Positions 34,214 through 42,835 of a DNA stretch of 64,000 nt are shown here, piece by piece (within the stretch, counting starts at the first letter, position 1; each line of letters opens with the position of its first letter). This DNA comes from Rhizobium mongolense USDA 1844. Its GTDB lineage: Bacteria > Pseudomonadota > Alphaproteobacteria > Rhizobiales > Rhizobiaceae. Made by a program: the position numbers and the translations under genes. Under the pieces are notes generated by a model, which was not told the origin of the DNA, made no database searches, and saw only the letters and a program-made list of their open reading frames with translations. The stretch is taken from positions 115 through 64,114 of the forward strand of contig NZ_ATTQ01000001.1 of assembly GCF_000419765.1 (NCBI RefSeq), written 5' to 3'.

Positions 34214-34650
34214 CGAGAGGGCTTGTAGGACGGCTGAGCTTCCGCTCAGCGAGTGACATGTTCATGGATCGGCAAATCTCACCGTCGCTTTAGGCGCGTC
34301 GGGCAGTTGAAGCAGGCACCCTCAACAACCATCGGGTATGAAAACTATCCAAGCGTATAATGTCCTCGGCAGCCGCCTTGTCTTACACTCGAAGCGATCC
34401 TGGAATAGGGAGCGGTCATGATGGTATACCCGCGTCCTCGGCATCCAACACCAGGAAAGCCAGTGTGTTGGTCGCGGAGCCGGAGATCGACGTTTTTTCT
34501 CCTCTTGTTGCACTTCTGAGGAGCTGGCGGTTCGGCTGCCTGCCTATGATGCAGCCGCGGGCTGCAAGCCGTACGAGATCGGCAACGCCTGTGCGCCTTC
34601 GACGTGGTTGATAAACAGCTCTCTTACGACCTCGAAAGGGGGGCGGAGAT
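34214..34650. other. Intergenic region upstream of the cyclase gene
   Basis: No supported gene. The plus frame 34360-34611 contains VLVAEPEIDVFSPLVALLRS, which faintly recalls a response-regulator start, but it has no start signal and no domain follows. Probably promoter region. Confidence 0.3.
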
Positions 34651-36825
34651 ATGGAGAGGCGGCTCACCGCGATACTTTCTGCCGATGTGGTCGGCTATAG
34701 TCTCCTCATGGGGGAGGATGAGGGCGGCACGCTGGATCGCTTGAAAGCCTGCCGCCGGGAGTTGGTCGATCCCGCCATAAAGGAGTTCCACGGCCGCATC
34801 ATCAAGCTCATGGGCGATGGTACGCTGGTTGAGTTCGCGAGCGTCGTAGACGCCGTCCGGTGTGCCGCAGTGATCCAGCGGGAAATGGCAGGCCGCGACC
34901 AAGGCCTATCCGAGACAAAGCGAATTCAGTTCCGGGTCGGCGTCAATCTCGGCGACATCATTGTCGAAGGGGATGACATCTATGGCGAGGGCGTCAACAT
35001 CGCCGCGCGCCTGCAGGGTATCGCCCCGCCAGGGGGAATTTGCATATCCGGCACTGCGTTCGATCACGCCGCGCACAAGGCCGACGTCGGGTTTTCAGCC
35101 CTCGGTGAGCAGCACCTGAAGAACATAGCCGATCCGGTTCGCGTGTATCGCGTTCTGCTCGATCCCTCCGAGGCGGGCAAGATTGTCGCCGCCCCCGTCC
35201 GCCGGGCCGGACGGCGGGCTATCGTCTTGGTAACGCTCGCAGCGCTGCTGATCGCGATCACCGCGATTGTGCTGGCATGGCAATGGCCGTTTGCGCCGCA
35301 ACGTCCATCGATCGCGGTACTTCCTTTCGCCAATTTGAGCGGCGACCCCCGCCAGGATTATTTCACCGATGGAATCACCGACGATCTGATCACCGATCTT
35401 GCCAAGCTTTCGGACCTTGACGTCATCTCCCAGAATTCGGTGTTTGCCTACAAAGGCAAGCCCCGCGTTCTGGCAGACATCAAACGCGATCTCGGTGTCC
35501 AGTTTGTCGTTGAGGGCAGCGTGCGGCGGACCGACGGTCAAATCCGCGTCAACGCGCAACTGATCGATGCGGCAAGCGGCGACAATCTGTGGGCCAACCG
35601 ATTTGCCCGCGGCGGGGCGGACGTGTTTGCCGTGCAGGACGAGATCAGCCGGCAGATCGCCGAAGCGCTCGGCCTGAAACTCACTCCGTCCGAGGCCGAG
35701 CGGATTGCCCGGCCGCCGACAGCAAATCTCGAAGCATACGACTACTACCTGCGTGCCGAGCAGGCGACGCGGACCGGCCGCCGTTCCCGGCTGCTCGAGG
35801 CGCTGGCGCTCTTCGACAAGGCGCAGGCCCTCGACCCCGGTTTTGCGGCGGCCTTCGCGGCGGACGCGCACGCTACCGCCTATGTCTGGCGGAGCGCCTA
35901 CGACGACGTTCTACAGAGCGCGCCGGCGCGAAAAAGGGCCTACGACAAGGCAAGTCGCGCGCTGGCTCTTGACCCCGAACTTCCATCACCGTACGCTGTC
36001 CTTGCCGTCATGCAGGTCGTGGACCGCCGTTACGAACAGGCAATCATTTCGGCGCAGAAGGCGGTGTCCCTTGGATCCGCCGATGCCGAGGCTTATATGG
36101 CGCTCGCATACGTTCAACTGGTCTCCGGTAAGCATGACGGAGCCGCTGCGGCCGTCGAGACGGCGCTCCAGCACGATCCGAACCTCTCCGCCATCGACCG
36201 ATACACTGCTGGTCTGGTTTTTTATCTGCTGCGCGACTACGCGAAGGCCATCGACAATTTCGAACGCGCCCGAGATGGTTCGCCGGGAAACGGCGAGTTC
36301 GTTACCCCTCTTGCCATGGCCTATGTCCGTGGCGGCCGCCTTGATGACGCCCGCGCGGCTGTCGCCGAGGGAATCCGCCTTCAGGCCGGGCGCGATTGCC
36401 TGGCAGGCTGGCGGCTCAGCTACGCCCACTTCCGCAAGCAGGATCTTGCGTTTATCCTCGATGGCTTGCGCGAGGCCGGCCTGCCGGAGTGGCCGTTCGG
36501 TTTCAAAGGCGACGAGCGTAACCGGCTGCACGGGGACGAAATCGCAAGCACCGTCATAGGCAAACTGCTGCGGGGCAAGACCGAGCCCTCAGGAAGCCAG
36601 GCACTCATGCAAATCGGCCTCGATGGCAACGCGGCATTCCGCTCGTCGACGCAGTTGATGACCGAAACGGTTTCCATCAATGGAGACATGCTCTGCGAGC
36701 AAAGCGAGAATGCATTCGGTCAAGCAGATTGCGGCCCGGTCTACAGACGTGCCAACTCGGACGACGAGACCAGCTATGCCTATGTGAACTCGACCAAGGT
36801 CTTCTATTTCTCGCCCGTGAAATAG
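34651..36825 (+). CDS. Class III adenylate cyclase with TolB-like and TPR domains
   Basis: A 724-residue protein. Residues 1-165 are a class III cyclase domain: LSADVVGYSLLMGEDEGGTL (first metal Asp), IIKLMGDGTLVEF (second metal Asp), and GDIIVEGDDIYGEGVNIAAR (transition-state region). One membrane helix follows (IVLVTLAALLIAITAIVLAW, about 191-210), then a CyaB/TolB-like domain (SIAVLPFANLSGDPRQDYFT, 217-345) and TPR-type repeats (about 365-600). The cytoplasmic catalytic part thus faces a periplasmic sensor or scaffold. Such CyaB-like cyclases are numerous in rhizobia. The last codons lie in a 21-base inverted repeat that ends the transcript. Confidence 0.92.
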   Translation: MERRLTAILSADVVGYSLLMGEDEGGTLDRLKACRRELVDPAIKEFHGRIIKLMGDGTLVEFASVVDAVRCAAVIQREMAGRDQGLSETKRIQFRVGVNLGDIIVEGDDIYGEGVNIAARLQGIAPPGGICISGTAFDHAAHKADVGFSALGEQHLKNIADPVRVYRVLLDPSEAGKIVAAPVRRAGRRAIVLVTLAALLIAITAIVLAWQWPFAPQRPSIAVLPFANLSGDPRQDYFTDGITDDLITDLAKLSDLDVISQNSVFAYKGKPRVLADIKRDLGVQFVVEGSVRRTDGQIRVNAQLIDAASGDNLWANRFARGGADVFAVQDEISRQIAEALGLKLTPSEAERIARPPTANLEAYDYYLRAEQATRTGRRSRLLEALALFDKAQALDPGFAAAFAADAHATAYVWRSAYDDVLQSAPARKRAYDKASRALALDPELPSPYAVLAVMQVVDRRYEQAIISAQKAVSLGSADAEAYMALAYVQLVSGKHDGAAAAVETALQHDPNLSAIDRYTAGLVFYLLRDYAKAIDNFERARDGSPGNGEFVTPLAMAYVRGGRLDDARAAVAEGIRLQAGRDCLAGWRLSYAHFRKQDLAFILDGLREAGLPEWPFGFKGDERNRLHGDEIASTVIGKLLRGKTEPSGSQALMQIGLDGNAAFRSSTQLMTETVSINGDMLCEQSENAFGQADCGPVYRRANSDDETSYAYVNSTKVFYFSPVK

Positions 36826-36839
36826 AAGACCTTGGTCGA
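36790..36839. terminator. 21-bp perfect inverted repeat between convergent genes
   Basis: Arms 36790-36810 and 36819-36839 (TCGACCAAGGTCTTCTATTTC and its exact complement, 8-base loop). The left arm is inside the cyclase gene and the right arm holds its stop. The YHS gene on the other strand ends 7 bases beyond. It is a likely bidirectional terminator, although no long T-run follows. Confidence 0.65.
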
Positions 36840-36846
36840 TCTTCTG

Positions 36847-37356
36847 TCAGTGATACTGATCCATTTCGAGATCGGCCGCGACCTTCGGCCAATTGCCGTT
36901 TGCCCTCGCCACGGCGTCTTCCGCGTGGGCGGCGAACCCCTCCGCATGCTTCTTGTCGTAGATAAGGTAAAGCTTGCCGTCGATGATCTTGAAGGCTTCC
37001 GGATCGATGTTGACCGTGACCGACCCATTGATCACCTCGCCCGCGCAGTAGCCGCCATACTGAGGCGCGTATTTGAGAGGCTCACTTATGAACATGTCGC
37101 GGTGTTCGGCGTTGGCGAAATGCCACGGCGTCCCCAGCCATTCGTAGGAGAATTTCTCTGATCCCTTCGTCGCCTTGCCTGCGGTGAAGTAGGCGACCGT
37201 GTCGTATCCCATGATCGCCACACCGCCGAAGTAACCCGTGTTCACCGAGTCATCGGCGAAGGCAGGCGACCCACCGACAACCGCTGCCACTGCCAGGACG
37301 GTCCTCGCCACAGAGCGTCCAATGCCTCGTGCGCTGCTTCTGGTCAGTACATCCAT
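36847..37356 (-). CDS. Exported YHS-domain protein
   Basis: A 169-residue protein. A signal peptide ends near residue 35 (VLAVAAVVGGSPAFADD). The YHS domain follows: NTGYFGGVAIMGYDTVAYFT, EKFSYEWLGTPWHFANAEHR, FISEPLKYAPQYGGYCAGEV. YHS domains bind metals or occur in heavy-metal and copper-related proteins. AGGAGG lies 5 bases before ATG 37356. It follows the ankyrin-protein gene by 13 bases, so the two form an operon. The Cys in GGYCAGE is the expected YHS cysteine. Confidence 0.82.
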   Translation of the reverse strand: MDVLTRSSARGIGRSVARTVLAVAAVVGGSPAFADDSVNTGYFGGVAIMGYDTVAYFTAGKATKGSEKFSYEWLGTPWHFANAEHRDMFISEPLKYAPQYGGYCAGEVINGSVTVNIDPEAFKIIDGKLYLIYDKKHAEGFAAHAEDAVARANGNWPKVAADLEMDQYH

Positions 37357-37369
37357 CTGAACCTCCTGT

Positions 37370-37963
37370 TCAATCGTGGATTTCCATGCATTTCGCGTAA
37401 CCCTGGTCGCCGATGAGGCTGGCCGGAGGGCACGTCGCGCCGTGCCGCTTGAACAGCCGGACGATGTCCGTGTTGCCCTTCCAGAATGCCCGCGCGACCG
37501 GCGTGTAGCCGTGAACCTCCGCGTGACCGACATCGGCCCCCTTGGCGAGCAGAAACTCGGCGAGGGCTGCGTGGTTTTCCTCACCGGCCACCATCAGCGC
37601 CGTCACCCCCGCCTTATTGGCCGCGTCGTCAAGCGTCGCACCGTGGTCGAGCAGCAGCTTGCTGATCGGCAAGCTGCCGGAAAAGGCCGCAGCATGAAGC
37701 GGCGTAAAGTCGCCAGAATTGCGAGCCATGACGTCGGCGTCTTTGCGGATCAGCAGTTCGGCTATGGCGAGCTTATCTGCGAGGGCGGCGTTGATGAGAG
37801 GCGTCGCCTGGTCTCGTGCCCGACTGTCGACATCGGCACCCGCAGCCAGAGCCCGCTCGACGGCGGCGGTGTCTCCCGTTGCAACGGCATCGAACAAGGG
37901 ATCACCTGCGGCGGCCATTGTCGCCGCAAAAAACAACGCTACCGATGCAAGCAACGGGCGCAT
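37370..37963 (-). CDS. Exported ankyrin-repeat protein
   Basis: A 197-residue protein with a signal peptide (residues 1-19, LLASVALFFAATMAAAGDP) and four or five ankyrin repeats: DTAAVERALAAGADVDSRAR, DQATPLINAALADKLAIAEL, DFTPLHAAAFSGSLPISKLL, AGVTALMVAGEENHAALAEF, HGYTPVARAFWKGNTDIVRL. Exported ankyrin proteins often pair with catalase or other oxidative enzymes; here it pairs with a YHS protein 13 bases downstream. The C-terminal part has two Cys (ATCPPAS, YAKCMEI). It probably binds a periplasmic protein. Confidence 0.88.
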   Translation of the reverse strand: MRPLLASVALFFAATMAAAGDPLFDAVATGDTAAVERALAAGADVDSRARDQATPLINAALADKLAIAELLIRKDADVMARNSGDFTPLHAAAFSGSLPISKLLLDHGATLDDAANKAGVTALMVAGEENHAALAEFLLAKGADVGHAEVHGYTPVARAFWKGNTDIVRLFKRHGATCPPASLIGDQGYAKCMEIHD

Positions 37964-38086
37964 GACTCCACCTTGGATGTTTCTCGTTTAAAATGGCACA
38001 AATGTAAGACAAGCCTAAAACAACCTAAGCGCGATAATGGCGGGTTGTCAAATCAACTTTTCAGAAAGATCGTGTGCTCGAAGGTG

Positions 38087-38590
38087 TCAGGGCGGGTACC
38101 GGAGAAGAAGGTCGTCCGTCACAAGCCCGAAGTCTCCGAGCTTCACCGTACCCTTCTTGTCGACGAGTATGTTGCCTGGCTTCAGATCTCGATGAAGCAT
38201 GTCCCGGTGATGCAGTGATCCGAGGCCGTGGCATACATGCGTAGCGATCTTGTGAACCTCGCCGGACGTCATCGGCCCGGCATCGTACTGACCCTGCAGC
38301 GAGCCGCCTTCGCAGAGTTCCATCGCGAGATAGATGGCGTCTTCGGTCGGGGCCTTGTTGATGTAGTGAACCTGGACGACATGTTCATGCGCTGCCTTTT
38401 GAAGGTTAGATCCCTCTTTGATGAGATTGGCCTTGCGTTGCTCCCACCGCTCCGGGGTGTCATTCGCCTTCGAACGAATCACTTTCACCGCTAACTGCGG
38501 ACGTACGTCATCGCTGCCCCGGAAGACCTCCCCGAAGTGTCCGTTGCCAAGCTTGTCAGTGATCTTGAGGCTGGAAAGAAGGTCTGCCAT
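38087..38590 (-). pseudogene. Ser/Thr protein kinase, truncated after the DFG motif
   Basis: A 167-residue Hanks-type kinase N-lobe and catalytic loop: LGNGHFGEVFRG (P-loop), LAVKVIRSK (Lys), HRDLKPGNILVDKKG (catalytic Asp) and KLGDFGLVTDD (metal Asp). The frame stops at LLLRYPP, before the activation segment, APE motif and the rest of the C-lobe; normal members have 260 or more residues. Sequence after the stop shows no continuation. It overlaps the upstream gene by TGATG. It may be inactive, or a kinase-like binding subunit. Confidence 0.75.
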
Positions 38591-39042
38591 CAGCGGCTCG
38601 CGAGAATGAGCATGGCGGCTTCGCGGCTGCCGCTCCGCATGGGCGCTCCCGTCAGATTGTCCTTCCAGAAGCCGTCGTCCTTGATGTAATCGTCGGCTTT
38701 CCGCTCGCCGAAGTTCCGGCTGATGGCCGCCTTGGACACCTGCTTGACGTCGCAGGCCGAAGCGAGGGCGCAGGTGGCGACGCCACGCAGTTCGGCAGCC
38801 TGCAAATGGGCTTTCTCCAGACTGATCGCGCTTTCCTTGATCACCACCTGGGCGATCTTCTGTTCGGTGGCGTAGTCGGCAAGCCGCGTGTACATCGTCC
38901 GAAATGCCTTCGAGCGGTCACCGCCCTGCAATTTCCACGTTTCATCGGCGACGATGGTGATCGGCCCAGTCTTCTCGACGTCGGCGCACACGATGGTCAC
39001 CGCATCGCCCGACACATGGACTCCCAGCCAACGCTCAGCCAT
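38590..39042 (-). CDS. RNase H-fold-like protein coupled to kinase
   Basis: A 150-residue protein starting MAERWLGVHVSGDAVTIVCA. The first strands with acidic residues (VHVSGDAVTIV, AQVVIKESAIS) and LRGVATCALASACDVKQVSK resemble the DUF3010/RuvC-like actin-RNase H fold, and the C-terminal GERKADDYIKDDGFWKDNL supplies further acidic residues. Catalysis is not established. Its stop overlaps the kinase start (TGATG), so the two proteins are made together. Such coupling suggests a substrate-kinase or toxin-like pair. Confidence 0.6.
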   Translation of the reverse strand: MAERWLGVHVSGDAVTIVCADVEKTGPITIVADETWKLQGGDRSKAFRTMYTRLADYATEQKIAQVVIKESAISLEKAHLQAAELRGVATCALASACDVKQVSKAAISRNFGERKADDYIKDDGFWKDNLTGAPMRSGSREAAMLILASR

Positions 39043-39430
39043 CTCGCACTCCTCTGCGCAGCGCCCGATACAGCATGTGGCAGCGCGATCGGAATGAACG
39101 ATGCGATAACTTCAAATGGTACTGTGGCGAATCCAATTATCGCGAAAGTTGCCGCATTGACGCTTTCGCGTCAAGATCCGCGGTCGCTCATATAAGGATT
39201 CGCGGTGGTTCTCGGATTCTCAGATCGACGTCGATCTTACCCTCCGCCTTCAGGCCAAGGTGCCCGGTCGAATCAATGATTGGAACAGCGCGAACTCCAT
39301 GCAGCAATCTCGGCGAATCCTTCCTCGTACCGACGGACGCGAGGGACGTCTCCTGGCTGTGGATCCCGATCAATTTCAACGAACGACCGTGAAGGCTCGA
39401 CGCCTGGCGGGAACGTCTCTGAACGCATGT
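39043..39430. other. Intergenic region upstream of kinase pair
   Basis: No certain gene. The minus frame 39188-39379 includes VPIIDSTGHLGLKAEGKIDV, protein-like but unassigned and without a ribosome-binding site. Promoter of the 39042 gene expected here. Confidence 0.35.
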
Positions 39431-39772
39431 TCAGGGACCGTCGAAACGACGAGAGGCGTCGTCCTCGTAGTCGAAGTCGTCTTCGATCTCGACGCTTGGC
39501 GGGCGTTGCCGCCCGTGCCTCATCTTGAGGATGACGACCTCGTCCTCGCCGACCTCATAGTCGACAAGGTAAGAACCCATTACGAAGCGCAGGACGCCCG
39601 GAGCGGGCATCTCGTCGGTCTGTCTGCCCATTTCCGGGAATTGAGACAGCGCCTGACGGAGCTTCTTCACATCGTCGAGGAACTGCCGTGCCGCTCCTGG
39701 ATGCCGCGCCCTGAGATATCTGCCTTCTGTCGTGATGTATTCTCGTGCGTCGGGAGAGACCGTGACCTTCAC
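39431..39772 (-). CDS. ParE/RelE-superfamily toxin
   Basis: A 113-residue ParE-like toxin. The fold shows in MKVTVSPDAREYITTEGRYL, ARQFLDDVKKLRQALSQFPE, MGRQTDEM and RFVMGSYLVDYEVGEDEVVI, ending in the strand ILKMRHGRQRP. ParE toxins poison gyrase and RelE toxins cut mRNA; the helical hairpin and the arginine in RHGRQRP fit the ParE subgroup. A 20-residue acidic tail is unusual. The start overlaps the antitoxin stop by 4 bases (ATGA), the usual antitoxin-first layout. Confidence 0.85.
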   Translation of the reverse strand: MKVTVSPDAREYITTEGRYLRARHPGAARQFLDDVKKLRQALSQFPEMGRQTDEMPAPGVLRFVMGSYLVDYEVGEDEVVILKMRHGRQRPPSVEIEDDFDYEDDASRRFDGP

Positions 39773-40029
39773 GCCGCCGCGCCTTTGACGATGCCCTCAA
39801 GCTCGTCGATGACGTCGTCGAGATCATGTCCGTTGCCAGCCTCGACGTCTCGCCGGGCGCGGTCGATTTCGATGATCTCCCTTCCTTCGGCGGCGAGATA
39901 CGATTTCAGCGCCCGGACGAACACCCAACTCCGGGTGCGGCCGCAAATTGCCGCGATCTCTTCCATCTCCGCAAGGACGTCGGTTGGAAGGCGCATGGTG
40001 ATCGGATCCGAAAGCTCTCGATTTGACAC
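39769..40029 (-). CDS. CopG/RHH-type antitoxin
   Basis: An 86-residue antitoxin. The N-terminal ribbon-helix-helix (LSDPITMRLPTDVLAEMEEI, then CGRTRSWVFVRALKSYLAAE) binds operator DNA as a dimer, and the C-terminal half (EIDRARRDVEAGNGHDLDDV) wraps the toxin. It is the first gene of the pair and should autorepress the operon. ParD-like annotation would fit. Confidence 0.85.
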   Translation of the reverse strand: MSNRELSDPITMRLPTDVLAEMEEIAAICGRTRSWVFVRALKSYLAAEGREIIEIDRARRDVEAGNGHDLDDVIDELEGIVKGAAA

Positions 40030-40712
40030 GTCTTTTCACTCCGTTTGTAATACGAGAATAAGCCATCGGCCGTCCGTCGTCAAACTCGGTCCCGCTCTCC
40101 GGGTTCGCGCCGCAGTCCAGCGCGTCGAAGCTACCGCTCTTCACCGCGGTACATTATAGCCCGCCTTCACGTCGCGGCCGTCGAGGGTGGCCAGGAGGCG
40201 AAAATGCCGGAAAGCCTGCGATAAAGGGTTGTCGCCCAATAAGGAATTTCTGAATCCACGCCAATGGTGTCCACAGTCCACGCTTAACTGTATCCAGTCC
40301 GCAATTATGTGGCGATGCAGACTAAAAACAGACGAAGCGTTGGTCATGCTTCGAACCCTTCAACCTTTGGAATCGGAATCGGCAATCTATCTACCTGAGC
40401 TACGGGCTTAGTCGTCGCCGCGCACGCAGGCGCATATCGGCTCAGACGCGGCTGTAAGGCACTGATGGGGTGGAGCTGCTCGAGAGACTGAGGCCGAGAC
40501 GAGGCCGAGCCCGTTCACAATCGTGCGCGTTCCTGACGCCCGTGCACGTCAGGCGCTGAGGCAAAGGAATTCGCAGTCAAATATGATGCAGTATTCATGA
40601 TACCGTCGCTCTTTGGCGCGTCCCTTGGTAGCAGCAGTATATGTTACCGTGAAACCGACGACGATCCTTCGGCGACTAACTTCGGCGCCGTAACTGCTTT
40701 TTCGAAAAGTCA
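40030..40712. other. Intergenic region holding a degenerate tRNA
   Basis: No protein gene is supported. The pseudo-tRNA at 40345-40408 is the only feature. Frames at 40141-40347 and 40187-40411 are shadows. Confidence 0.4.
40345..40408 (-). pseudogene. Degenerate tRNA, Arg(CCG)-like remnant
   Basis: On the minus strand the sequence reads GCCCGTAGCTCAGGTAGATA, then GATTCCGATTCCAAAGG and GGGTTCGAAG. The D-arm start (TAGCTCAG), anticodon loop TTCCGAT (anticodon CCG with 3' stem TCCAA) and T-loop GGTTCGAA are all present. The D-stem, 5' anticodon stem, T-stem pairing and 3' acceptor do not match, and the end after TTCGAAG is lost. It cannot fold as a working tRNA. tRNA genes are frequent integration sites, so this may be a scar. 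Confidence 0.55.
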
Positions 40713-40734
40713 CGCCGTCATGGTGAAGACGGCG
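40713..40734 (-). terminator. Possible terminator after the BON gene
   Basis: CGCCGTC/GACGGCG (7 bases, 8-base loop) is followed on the minus strand by GTGACTTTTCG. It begins 2 bases after the BON stop codon. Confidence 0.5.
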
Positions 40735-40735
40735 G

Positions 40736-41002
40736 TCACAAAGTTTGCGATAATTCATTGCGGACTTTTTGCACGCCCTTGGTTTGCTGAGTAACCTCCA
40801 CGGCCCTGGAAATCTCGGCGCGGCCGGAGACCCAGCCGGAAAGAGTGATCTCGGCTCCGTGAGCCGATACGAAAATATAGGTCGGATCGATATCGGCGGC
40901 ACATGCCAAGGCGTCGTAAACGGCCGACTCGATATCAGCCGCCTCTGGAAGTGCCGTTGCGGCGCGAGCTACTACACCCAGATCTTTTCTATTGACTGAC
41001 AT
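40736..41002 (-). CDS. BON-domain protein
   Basis: An 88-residue single-BON-domain protein. Residues 20-88 form the domain: ADIESAVYDALACAADIDPT, YIFVSAHGAEITLSGWVSG and AVEVTQQTKGVQKVRNELS. BON domains bind membranes or phospholipid and are linked to osmotic and envelope stress. There is no signal peptide here, so it should stay in the cytoplasm, unlike OsmY. A probable terminator follows at 40713. Rhizobial plasmids commonly carry such stress-type small genes near DUF1488. Confidence 0.82.
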   Translation of the reverse strand: MSVNRKDLGVVARAATALPEAADIESAVYDALACAADIDPTYIFVSAHGAEITLSGWVSGRAEISRAVEVTQQTKGVQKVRNELSQTL

Positions 41003-41078
41003 ACGCTGTCTCCAGGGCTTATCTAAGGTTCACGAACACACCCGTCCTTGCGGGACATTGACCGCATATAGATCTAGG

Positions 41079-41345
41079 TTATCGACGGATGTCCTCTGCC
41101 GTCAGTGTGTAATTGTTTCTGCGGCTACGGCTATAGGCTTTGGATGCGGCCTCCAGAATCGATGGCCGCTCTGCGTCGAACGCATCGAGGCACTCAATCT
41201 CGGATCGACTAGGTTGGTCCGTGGACCGCAGAGCGGTCGCTTCGATCAGAAATCGGACTTCGAACATTCCATCGTAGCCCAAGAAGCGGACCCCCTTACG
41301 ATTTTCGTCGAAACTGCGACTTTTATTTGGGAAGCTGAGGGGCAT
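41079..41345 (-). CDS. DUF1488-family protein
   Basis: An 88-residue DUF1488 protein: MPLSFPNKSRSFDENRKGVR, then FLGYDGMFEVRFLIEATAL and SRRNNYTLTAEDIRR at the end. The family is small, soluble and without a known function. Its ATG lies 3 bases after the stop of the upstream gene, and GGAGAGAAG from that gene's end serves as ribosome-binding site, so it is coupled. A GTG at 41351 is the alternative start. Confidence 0.8.
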   Translation of the reverse strand: MPLSFPNKSRSFDENRKGVRFLGYDGMFEVRFLIEATALRSTDQPSRSEIECLDAFDAERPSILEAASKAYSRSRRNNYTLTAEDIRR

Positions 41346-41347
41346 TA

Positions 41348-41698
41348 TCACTTCTCTCCATCAGGTTTTGATTGTGTTGATACTTGATCGGAACGAGCAG
41401 CCGGGGATGCGGGGGCAGGCATTGCACTTGAGCTCCCGCGCCCCCCATTCATCGAAGGCTTCAGACCACGTATGACCGGCACGGTGGCTTGCTCCCTGCG
41501 GTTGAGAAGCGCAAACAGCAACCCGGCCTCGCCGACGCTCGTGTTCAGCACATGGCCGATGAGAAACTTCGTCGCGCTCAGAATGACCGGGAGGTCCTCG
41601 ATTGGGCGAAGTTCATAAACGCCGGCTTTCGCGAGGACACGATCCATCGTGCTCATAGTGGCGGTCGTAAGATGACTGGAAAGTTTAGGGGACGACAT
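41348..41698 (-). CDS. Hypothetical protein coupled to DUF1488 gene
   Basis: A 116-residue protein. ATG 41698 has AGGAGGACGGTA upstream, against no signal at 41848. Residues 15-70 look structured (MDRVLAKAGVYELRPIEDLP, TKFLIGHVLNTSVGEAGLLF, ALLNRREQATVPVIRG). The C-terminus is Ser/Pro-rich and probably disordered. No family is recognised. It sits immediately upstream of DUF1488 in the same transcript. Confidence 0.55.
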   Translation of the reverse strand: MSSPKLSSHLTTATMSTMDRVLAKAGVYELRPIEDLPVILSATKFLIGHVLNTSVGEAGLLFALLNRREQATVPVIRGLKPSMNGGRGSSSAMPAPASPAARSDQVSTQSKPDGEK

Positions 41699-42007
41699 TA
41701 CCGTCCTCCTGTCGGGGCTTCGAAAAACCGATCCGAAAAGATGGCGCCCGTTCCAACATGCCACCCTCGCCCTTATATGGGGACGCCGACCGGCATTGCA
41801 ACGACTGCTTGGATCAAATAAAAATTGCACAAGCGGGATAGAGTTCAATTGCCGGTCGCCAGGAAGCTTGCATTCGCAGCTTTGGGACGCATGCCTGTCA
41901 ACCTGCCCGCGCGCTCGACCTCCAACGGGTTGCCGGATACCGATCTCCTAACTCGGAACCTACGGAACCTTGGGCCGTTTCATAAACGCAAGCGAGGAGG
42001 TCAAGCG

Positions 42008-42226
42008 ATGACTAAGACGGCAAATACGACCAATTCGAACCTGGAAAAGGATCCTGAAGACTGGGTCAGTGGCGACGAGCCTATGACAGGAGCCCAGCAA
42101 TCCTATCTGAAGACGTTGTCCGAGCAGGCGAACGCCCCGGAGCTTTTCTCGGTGAAACTGACGAAAGCGGAAGCCTCGAAACGGATCGACGAACTCCGCT
42201 CGAAGCTTGGCCTTCCAGACCGATGA
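42008..42226 (+). CDS. DUF3072-family protein
   Basis: A 72-residue DUF3072 protein. The conserved DPEDWVSGDEPMTGAQQSYL and LKTLSEQANAPE blocks are present, ending RIDELRSKLGLPDR. AGGAGG lies 8 bases before the ATG. The family consists of small, soluble proteins of unknown role, common in Rhizobiales. It is a monocistronic gene on the opposite strand from the DUF1488 pair. Confidence 0.85.
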   Translation: MTKTANTTNSNLEKDPEDWVSGDEPMTGAQQSYLKTLSEQANAPELFSVKLTKAEASKRIDELRSKLGLPDR

Positions 42227-42324
42227 GACCTTAAGGCACCGCACTGTTGCACCCTTAATTTCGGTCTCGATACTCAGTAGCACTCCGCCCAGTTGGCCGA
42301 AGTCTGTCCTCTGTCGGCGACGAC

Positions 42325-42835
42325 AGCTCGGCGGCTATCAGGCGACCCGGCATCTCCTTGATCTTGGGCATCGCCGTATCGGTGTTGTTGGGGGACCGTC
42401 GTAGGCCTCCGGTTCCCGCGGTAGCGTCGAGGACTACAAGCGGGCCCTCAATGAAGCTGGGGTAACAATCGATCCGGTCTACATCGTTCCATCGACATTC
42501 GGCATTGATTCCGGATCGGAGGCCGCCGAAACTCTCATGCGGGTCGAGCCGCGGCCACCGCGATCTTCGCAGTCAATGAATAACACAGCGACCGGTGGAC
42601 TCTCCGCCTGTCGAGGCCTGGCCCCTCGGTCGCCGATGACCTCTCGCTGGTGGGCTGCAACGACAACCCGATCGTCAGTCACCTGGCAACGCCACTAACC
42701 ACATTGCGCGTGTCTTTTAATCAGATCGCATCGAATGCCCTTGATCTCCTGGGCAGGGCCATCCTAATGAGGACCGTATTCGGGTGTCAGCACCTACTCT
42801 CGCACCTGTCCAATCGCGCAACCCTGTCACCACGG
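42325..42835 (+). pseudogene. LacI-family regulator remnant
   Basis: Several frames together spell the ligand domain of a LacI-type repressor: GGYQATRHLLDLGHRRIGVV, then VEDYKRALNEAGV, FGIDSGSEAAETLMRVEP, a broken TAIFAVNE, VADDLSLVGCNDNPIVSHLA, TPLTTLRVSFNQIASNALDL and RIRVSAPT. Frame changes lie near 42405, 42545 and 42780, with a stop at 42580. The DNA-binding N-terminus (about 60 residues) is absent, so it is dead. Confidence 0.75.

Noticed and set aside
39188..39379. 63-residue minus-strand frame as a real gene
   Set aside because: No ribosome-binding site and no recognisable domain; kept only as a note in the intergenic entry.
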